Below, in pieces: positions 49,101-58,100 of a DNA stretch of 64,000 nt (its first letter is position 1; every line of letters starts with the position of its first letter). The position numbers and the translations under genes were made by a program. The notes beneath the pieces were generated by a model that did not search any database, had not been told where the DNA came from, and saw only the letters and a program-made list of their open reading frames with translations. Location: the NCBI GenBank assembly GCA_034231615.1, contig CM067311.1, forward strand, positions 15,099,360-15,163,359, in the 5' to 3' direction. This stretch comes from Meghimatium bilineatum. Its lineage: Eukaryota > Mollusca > Gastropoda > Stylommatophora > Philomycidae.

Positions 49101-52100
49101 ATCTTACGGGTCTTTTTAACTGTATATTGATGCTGAAGTTATAAAGCATTTGTTTTGTCTGTAATTTTGGAATCAATGTATTTAGTAGTTGCACATGTAT
49201 TTAGTAGTTGCACTGTACTTTTACTTTCATCTATACATATTATATTAAAATGTGTCATCTTGTTTACAAAGTGGATTTTTTTGGAAATCCCTGTGGATTA
49301 TCACTTGAATCTATGGAGTTATGTTCTATGAGTGGTACTTTCAGCAGGTGGCATGCCGCTTAATTGAGAGTGATGGAGTACATATGGGAAACCAAGTACA
49401 GTTAAGTCAATCCTCTACGACTTTTGAACCTTTTATATAGTATATTAAAAGGCAATGACAGCTTTTCTCATGAATTAGCTTTGGTTGTGTTGCCCTATTT
49501 TATAAACATTTTACTTTATTTGACTAAAGGAAAAATAGCTTTGGAAAAATATCTTATTTATGTGCTCTATAGAAATCCTATTTGTGAGTAACAACCACTA
49601 AAGCCATGGATGGTAGATTATATTTGTTATAGCACAATAATAATACTATAATCTGGAAAGATGGAAAATGGTTTACTATGAATATATTAAACTATAATAT
49701 AGAAGCATAGAGGATTACTGATGTTAGAATGTTTGTGGTTCTTGAGGAATTTTACATACATGTGCAGTGTGCGTGTTGATTTGCTAGTGTATCAAAACTG
49801 GTCCATATTATAGTAACTTGGGAATATACACTCTGTAAGTCTTCATCAAAATTGCATCTTTTTTGGGATGCTGTGTGGTCGAAGATAACACGTGTTGACT
49901 CTAGTTGTGAGGTTAGTAGGTGCCATCTGAGCAGACATGGTTCAAATCCTGTTTGTTGCATTATAATTTTACTATCAACAGATGGAATGCCAGGAGGATC
50001 TACAAAAACCATGAATGAATGGAGATGAAAATTAATTGGAGATAGAACGCATGATTGAAGTAAACAAGAATAGGAAGAGACAGTAAGGTACACAACTAAG
50101 AGGCATAATAGCCATCAAAAATCATGAAACTGCAATCATCAGAAGAGCAATCATCAGAAGAGCACAATTTAATTTAAATCACCTGAAATGAATGTGAATG
50201 TAAAAGTCATTATGAGAGTTTGTGCTATTGAAGTGCATCCCATTCAGAGTCAAGGAGCCATGGATCTATAATTTATATTGTGCAGTGGTTGGTAGAATCG
50301 ATTACAGAGCCTCTTGCAAGTATAACTTATGTAGGTTACGGAATAACATCTGTTAAGCAAATATAATCAAAAGCCATATTTGTGTTTGAAATATACACAT
50401 TTTCAGGTAGAGACTACAATAATAGCAAACTGAAAGAAGTTACCACCTTCAAATATCTCGGGTTCCAAATACGTGATGATGGCGACTTGGAAATGAGATT
50501 AAGTTAAGACTTGGGATAGTGATTACTGGAATGGCAAGGTTGAACATGATTTGAAAAAGTATTAAAGTAAAGATCAATCTATTCAAATTGCTAGTGCTAT
50601 GTTTAAAAATGACTCTAGTTGTGGCAAGTCAACTCACCTAGAGTCACGGAGTGTTCAGAGAATTCATAAGGAAGACAATGTTCTGGAAAGATTATGTCAC
50701 ATGATGATGATGAGTGTTATGTATAATATGGATGTGAAAGCTGGACACTCAATGCAGACATGGAAAGAAGGATTCAGGCTTTTGAAAAAAGTGCTACAGA
50801 TATTTGTTAAGAATTAATTATATAGAATACAAGACAAATATATCTGTCTAGCAGTAAATAAATCAACTTGCAGGTTATCAAGAACCACTTTTGGTAGTTG
50901 TGAAATGGCAAAACTTGTTTGGTTTGGACATGTAACGAGACACTTTCTATATTGCGAGAAACAGTTGATGGTTGGACGGAGAAGAGGCGGAAAAAAAAAT
51001 CCTTTTTTATAACATAAAGAAATGGTCTGAGCATGATTTCTCTACAGTTCTCTAAACGGTTGAAGACAGAGGTGTTTGGAAGGCCTTTTGTGCTGATTTC
51101 TCCAATCTGACACTGCTACAACCCTGACAGATTCTCAGTGTTATTATTATATGTTCATAAAAAATATTAGAAAATAAAATGATACTAACTTTGAACTGGT
51201 CTTTGGTACAGTAATGAGGCATGTACCAGTAAGTCTTTCTTGCAGTGCATCTGTTTTACTGAGACCATGATGATGATGATGGTGGTGGTGGTGAATAAAA
51301 TGAGGTGGCTGCAGCTGATGCTGAAGATTAGGAGTATGCAATCTCACAGCAGCTGACTGTTCTGTCTGTGATGTTACCTGAATAAGAAAGACATATTTAT
51401 TTAACAATAGAAGTGAGTTGTATACAATATAATACAAAACAATATACATGATTATGACATTTTTTAATACTGCAGTGGCTTTTATGATGTCGCCTTGCTT
51501 TGAGCATAAGTTTTGGTTTGTTAGTTGCTGATCCAGTGGTCCATGGGTTCATGCCCTTTGACCCAGCATAAATTTTAATTGAAACTATTAGTAGTGATAT
51601 CATTTTAGGCTCACAAGCAGTATCTAAAATTGTAAAATGGTTCATAAATGGCTACAGTATTTTGGACACATAAAGCAACATGTTGGTATCGAAAGACTGA
51701 TTCTAGAGGCAGAGTGCCAGGTGAGAGAAGAAGAGGTAGATCAAGAAGATGATGAACCAGGGGCATCGAACAATGTATGCACATATTTCTGGCCAATGCA
51801 GGCCTGCTTGCCTGGGACAGAGAGGCGTTCGGAGTATCTATGATGAAGAAACATTCTGGAAAGAATATGTCATTTGTTATATATAACATTGTGACTAGCA
51901 ACTGCCATAATAATAGTAAATAATGTGAATATTGGTTGCTATTTAGCAGAACATTCTGTATTCTGGGCAGACTGCAAGGTGATTCTTCTTCTGCATTCAT
52001 TCTGAAACATCTGCAGTTTAGCAGGATATAGTAGGTAACTGAATACACTAATTATACAACCTTTTCTGTGCCTCATTCTATTCTTTGATTAAATTTTTTA

Positions 52101-55100
52101 AGACCATCATGCTGTTATTTTAATTAACTTCTGTGAAAAAAAAAGACTTGAGGATGTTGGACATATGTACATCAAACTACAAGAGATAGCCTTATTTGGC
52201 CACAAACTCTGAACACCAGTTTAAGTGCTTGGAGAAACCAGGAACTCTTACAAAAATCTTCCATGTTGCTACATCAAGATCTAACCAACTTTTAATGACT
52301 GAAGTATTTCTCCTTACTTATGTTCTTTTTAATTATGAGGATAATAAACCACCAAGGGAGTATGAGTTTTGTCATTTTGGTTCCATATGCCAGGCAGTGG
52401 AGTTTTACTTTCATTTCCATATGCCAGGTAGTGGAGTTTTACTTTCAACTCCATATGCCAGGCAGTCAAGTTTTATTTTAATCTCCATATGCCATACATC
52501 GAAGATCTTGACTACGCAGATGACCTGGCCCTTTTGAGCGCAAACCACACAGATGCTCAATCTAAGCTTGACAATCTCCAACACTACTCAAATCAGATAG
52601 GGTTGAAAATCAACACATCAAAAACTCATATACTAGATTTTACAAGATCCAACGACAACATAGAAATTCAAAATGTTCCATTATTAAAAGTCAACAATTT
52701 TACATATTTAGGCACCAATCTAGCATTGGATGGAGACTCATCAAAAGAAATTTTACACCGTAGTGCCCTTGCAGCGGGTGCTTTCAATAAACTACGTAAC
52801 ATCTGGACATCAAACACACTAAGAAACACCACAAAACTCAGGTTGTTTAACTCCAACATCATCCCTATTCTATCATATGGATGCGAAAGTTGGAAAGCTA
52901 CAAAAGCCACAGATAAGAGACTAGACTCCTTTGAAAACAAATGCCTACTTACCATTCTGAATGTTAAGTGGAGTGACTTTAAATCTAACACTACTATAAG
53001 AGAGGAAAGCAAACAAACCTATATATATCTTCCTTCATTAGACAAAGGCGTTGGACTTACATCGGCCATGTTCTCAGAATGAACAGCCTAAGAATTCCCC
53101 AGCAGTCACTATATTGGGTGCCACCTGGAGTAAGAAGAAGAGGGAGACCTAGAGAAACTCTACGAAAAACCATTAATAGAGAAGGCATGTCAATGAACCT
53201 AAACAACACGCAATAATTGAAAGACCTGGCAACACAAAGACAGAAATGGAAAGCTATGGTTTCTGCCCTATGCGCCGCTTATGGCCCCGGAGGAACATAA
53301 CATAACATAACATAACATGCCAGGCAGTGAAGTTTTACTTTCATCTCCAGATTGGTGTCACTTTTACAATTTTGATGTGGAGTTTTTCTGGAGCTTTTGC
53401 AAATCCAGATGACTATTTTGCTCAAATTCTGCAGATAAAAGAGTTGATTCCATGCCAACAGTTCTGGCATAGGCCTCAGCAGACTTCACCACAGCTGAAA
53501 TCATAGGGAGGGTAGTCAATCCCTCCTAGGCTCCGCAACGGTCTCCTACAACATGCATGGCAAGCAGCAAATGTTACTATTCTTTGCTTTCCTTTCATAA
53601 CCTTCCACACACGTTCAGTATGATAATAGCTGGTATAACCTTCCATGCATGTGCCACACATGTTCAGTATGATAATAGTTGGCATTGTTGATAATTGTTA
53701 ACCCCAGAATTGTACATCACACTTGGGAAACTAGATGACTTTCAGCACTAACAATAATCATAGCTGCCAAGGTATGTTATGCCCTGGTTATAACAGGTGC
53801 CATGTGAGGTGTGGCAAAATACAACTGCGCAGGAAATGCAGATTCCCTGGGAGAGCCCTCTAGGAATTTCGTAGCTAGTTACTCTGCCATTCTCAATGAC
53901 CATGGTCCAGAGCTGGTTTTCTATAGACACCTCTTACAGGAAGAGATTCTTGGCAGGGTAGCTGAAGCTCATGACTTTAACTCTTCAGGTTGAAAAATGG
54001 TAGAAAAGCCACAAAACCCATAAAATTTAGCCTCTCTGAGTAGGAGAGCTCTTCTCAAAACATTGCATTCCAATCTGAGTTAGTCTTGATTCTTGATCAG
54101 GAACCACCATCACTGAACAAGGGATTTTCCATAAATGCTCTGCTTGCCAAGTTTATAATCTCAGCATTCTAGTCAGCTGTTGGTTATGTGTTCCTCTGGT
54201 CTTTTCAATGAGGACAAACTTCCTCCCATCTTCCATGGTTACTCCCATTTCTATTATTCTCTGTACATGTATATGTCTCTTTCAGTATCATTGTTATGGT
54301 TTTGTAGTGTATCCATGACTGCCCATAAGTAACTAAGCTTGGTCTCTCCTTATCACTATGACATCCACTATAGCTTTACCCACCAGTGTGTCAGCTCTTT
54401 CATTGCCTCTGACTCCCGAATGGCATGGACAGTAGATTCATGTGATGCTATGGACATTGTTGAAAAAAAGCCCAGTCCATTATTATGCATTTTTTTCTAA
54501 TTTTCACTGTCGGTATTGGTGGTTGTCATCAGCCAAGTGAAAGCTGTGGCTATTGCCTCTATCTCCATTCTCATGTTAAATGTGGTGGGGATAGGCAGCA
54601 CATTTTTCAACCACTTTCTTGCCATTTTGTTTGGCGATGAAGCCTCATCCACTTTTTTTGGCTATTTCACTTCCTACTGAGTCATTGTTTGTGACTTTGA
54701 GTACTGTTATATGAGTCTCTATATCGTTCTGTCTTGGTTACAGCCCAATCATGACACTATCTTTCTAGCTGTATGACCACATTCGTCAAGAACTTTCTTT
54801 CTTTGTTGACTTCTGCTCCTTCACAGCCTCTTCCTACTGATTCCAGATTGCAAACTCTGAGTAGGATATCTTCTGTTTCTGCCATCCAAGATCTTCCTTG
54901 TTTGATGCACCTACCTTTTGTGTTGTCTAGAGGTTGTTGTAAAGGGTAATGATTATTGACGACTGGATTCAGGACTTCTTTCACCCGTGCTAATCGATGT
55001 CTTACTTTGATATAGGCTAGATCTTGATTGGTCTATCTATGGTGCATCCTAAAACTACCCTCATAGCTTCATTCTAGACTCACTCCAGCCTATCATCTCC

Positions 55101-58100
55101 TGTGATTGTGACAGTGTGAGTAATCCTTAACTATATAGTCCATCACAGATAGTACCACTGCTTGCATAAGCAAAAAAGGGTCTGCTGCTGCTTCTCTGCA
55201 GAAGCCATAACTCTAATTGCACTGAGTCAGTCTTTTGAGTATAAAATAAAGCTTTGGAGAAACCACTCAATTTACACATAAGAAATAAGAGCTACTTGTT
55301 CATAATTTCTGCAGGCCGAAACAGAAATGACAACAAAGTCTGTGATAATAGTTGTTAGATATAGTAGTAATGTCTAGATCTTACCTTACGACTAGGAGTT
55401 CCTGGATGTACAGATGATACAGTTAGATATAGTAGTAATGTCTAGATCTTACCTTACGGCTAGGAGTTCCTGGATTTACCGATGATACAGTTAGATATAG
55501 TAGTAATGTCTAGATCTTACCTTACGACTAGGAGTTCCTGGATGTACAGATGATACAGTTTGTCCAGGTATTCTTTCATGTTGGTGATCATGTGGGAGAT
55601 CAATATGCTGTCGAAACTGAGGAATTTCTAGCTGTCCAAGACTGTGGACACGTCTTTGACGACACATCTGGTGATCACATGCCTGGTCGTGCTCAACTGA
55701 TTGACCACTTTGAGAACCTTGTTGGCTCCTCTGTGGGTCATCTGGTTCATTCAACAAAACAAATACTGGAATTTAAAATATAATTTTAAATATCTGTCTA
55801 CTTTGATTATTGTTTAATTTTATTGTTACCATCTACAGTATATCAATGAAATGTTATAGATTTACTTTACTGCTCTCCTAACCACAATTATCAATTGTTG
55901 TTTATAATACGGCTTTAACTTATTTTGTCAAAGTCAACCTGCTTAGCAGATGTAGTGTTATGGATGTCTATCTGTTTGTGTGTATATATGTGTAGGTACC
56001 TTTCTGTTTTTTCAAGCAATAGTATTATTATTGTGCTACAGAAATATAATCTATGATCCATGACGATGATGAATGTGACTTACAAAACCAATCTCATGAA
56101 TAAAGTCTGGCAGATTTCATGAATCGGTGTACACTGTGACCTTTGCTCAGGTTTCGAGGTATTACCTAACCTTTGCAGTGTGATTTGTAGAATTTATATT
56201 TAAAATAGGGTTAAGGGTTAGGATCAGTTATAAATTAAAAAATAAATTAGTTATAAAAGTTATATTTATAAATTTGGTTTGTGTCGGGAGATCTGACGTC
56301 ACGGTATCCATTGGTGTTACACGCGCAGTGTACACCGATACGAAAAATTTACCTAAAGTCTTTCACAGTATGTACAAGGAAACAGGCCCACTTGTAACAT
56401 CTTGTGCTGTTGCGTGTCTTCGTAGACGCGCAGCCCTTGAACTAATTTCGAACACTTTCTCCTTTGTATTTATACTATTCTCTATCTCCCCCATACATGA
56501 AAACACAACCCATGGAATCCTGTTCCCATAATTCCGTATCAATGCCTGTATCAATGCCACTTTTTTGCCATTTCGGTAGGTGGTGAGGCCCCATCCTCAT
56601 TAGATTATTTCTCCTCCTACTGAGCTCATTTATGTAAATAATTATATTTTGTGATTGAGCACTGTTGTACGAGTTCAAGTGCTAGAATGTTTTATTTAAT
56701 CAATTTAGCCAAAACTTTAGTTTGCCTCTTCATAAATCCTTTTATAGGAAGTTTAGTTTGCCTTTTCATAAATCCTTTTATAGGAACTTTAGTTTGCCTC
56801 TTCATAAATCTTTTTATAGGAACTTTAGTTTGCCTTTTCATGCTCCTTCTGAGAGGTAACAAAGTAAAATATATAGTTTATGAATATAAAGGGACATTAC
56901 TTTTATTTACATAAAACTACATGATGACAAGAGTTATCTGTCTTTGTGTTCAATATAACAGTTGTTATACAATATACATTTATGTTCAATATTAGAGATC
57001 GACTCTTCTGCTTACACTTTTACTAACATTCAACTGTCATACATTACCTGCTGATAAAGTTGACTGTGATTTTGTTGGTTTTGTGGACTTCTTTTTTTTC
57101 CCTGCAGCTTTCTTTGATGGTGTATCCTGTGAATAAAGCCATACATTGTTATTGTTCTGGTAAAGGCTAATTTCTGTATATTTTTCTTTGATATGTCTTT
57201 ATACAAAACAATAAAATTTGTAAATACAAATATATTTTAAAAAATACTAAAAGAGGCGGGAACAACTTGCTGAAGACCACGGAGAATTCAAGAGATCCAT
57301 AGAGAAGACTATGTTGTGGAAAGAATATGTCACATGATGATGATGATACAAATAATTTCATTATTGTTGCTGCATTGCTTTTTTGATAAGTATTGGTTAA
57401 ATAAACATTACCTCTTATGATGGAGTATGTGCCTTTCAACCATGGATGTATATAGTCCAATTATGTTATATAAGACCTTTAACCCGTAGATATTATTCCA
57501 ATTATGTTATATCAGAGCTTTCAACTGTGGATGTATAGCTCAATTATGTTATATCAGAGCTTTCAGTAGTGGATGTATGTAGTCCAATTATGTTAAATCA
57601 GAGCTTTCAACCATAGAAGCTAGTCCAATTATGTTATATAAGACCTTTAACCCGTAGATATTATTCCAATTATGTTATATCAGAGCTTTCAACTGTAGAT
57701 GTTAGTCCAATTATGTTACATCAGAACTTTAAAACCTCATCAAACCTTATAAATAATGTTGGCTATGGTTCTGATAATTTATGCATAAACTATTATGTAC
57801 AATTATATAAAGTTCAAGTAATGCGTGAGTCAGAGGCAGCAAAAGAGCAGATATGTTGGTAGGTAAAGCTATCACTCCATGGACAGATCACAAGATCCTT
57901 CAACCAACAACTTACTAGAACAGAACACAACTGAAGTTAAAATGACATCAAATAAGGATGAAAAACAAAACTACAAGCAAATATCAATATCTAGAGATCA
58001 AGGAAACAATTTAAAAAAAATGCCTTATTAGAAATATGGCATAAAGAGTAATAAGTAATCTATTATTACGAGATTAAGATATAGTCAAATGAGAGCTCAC

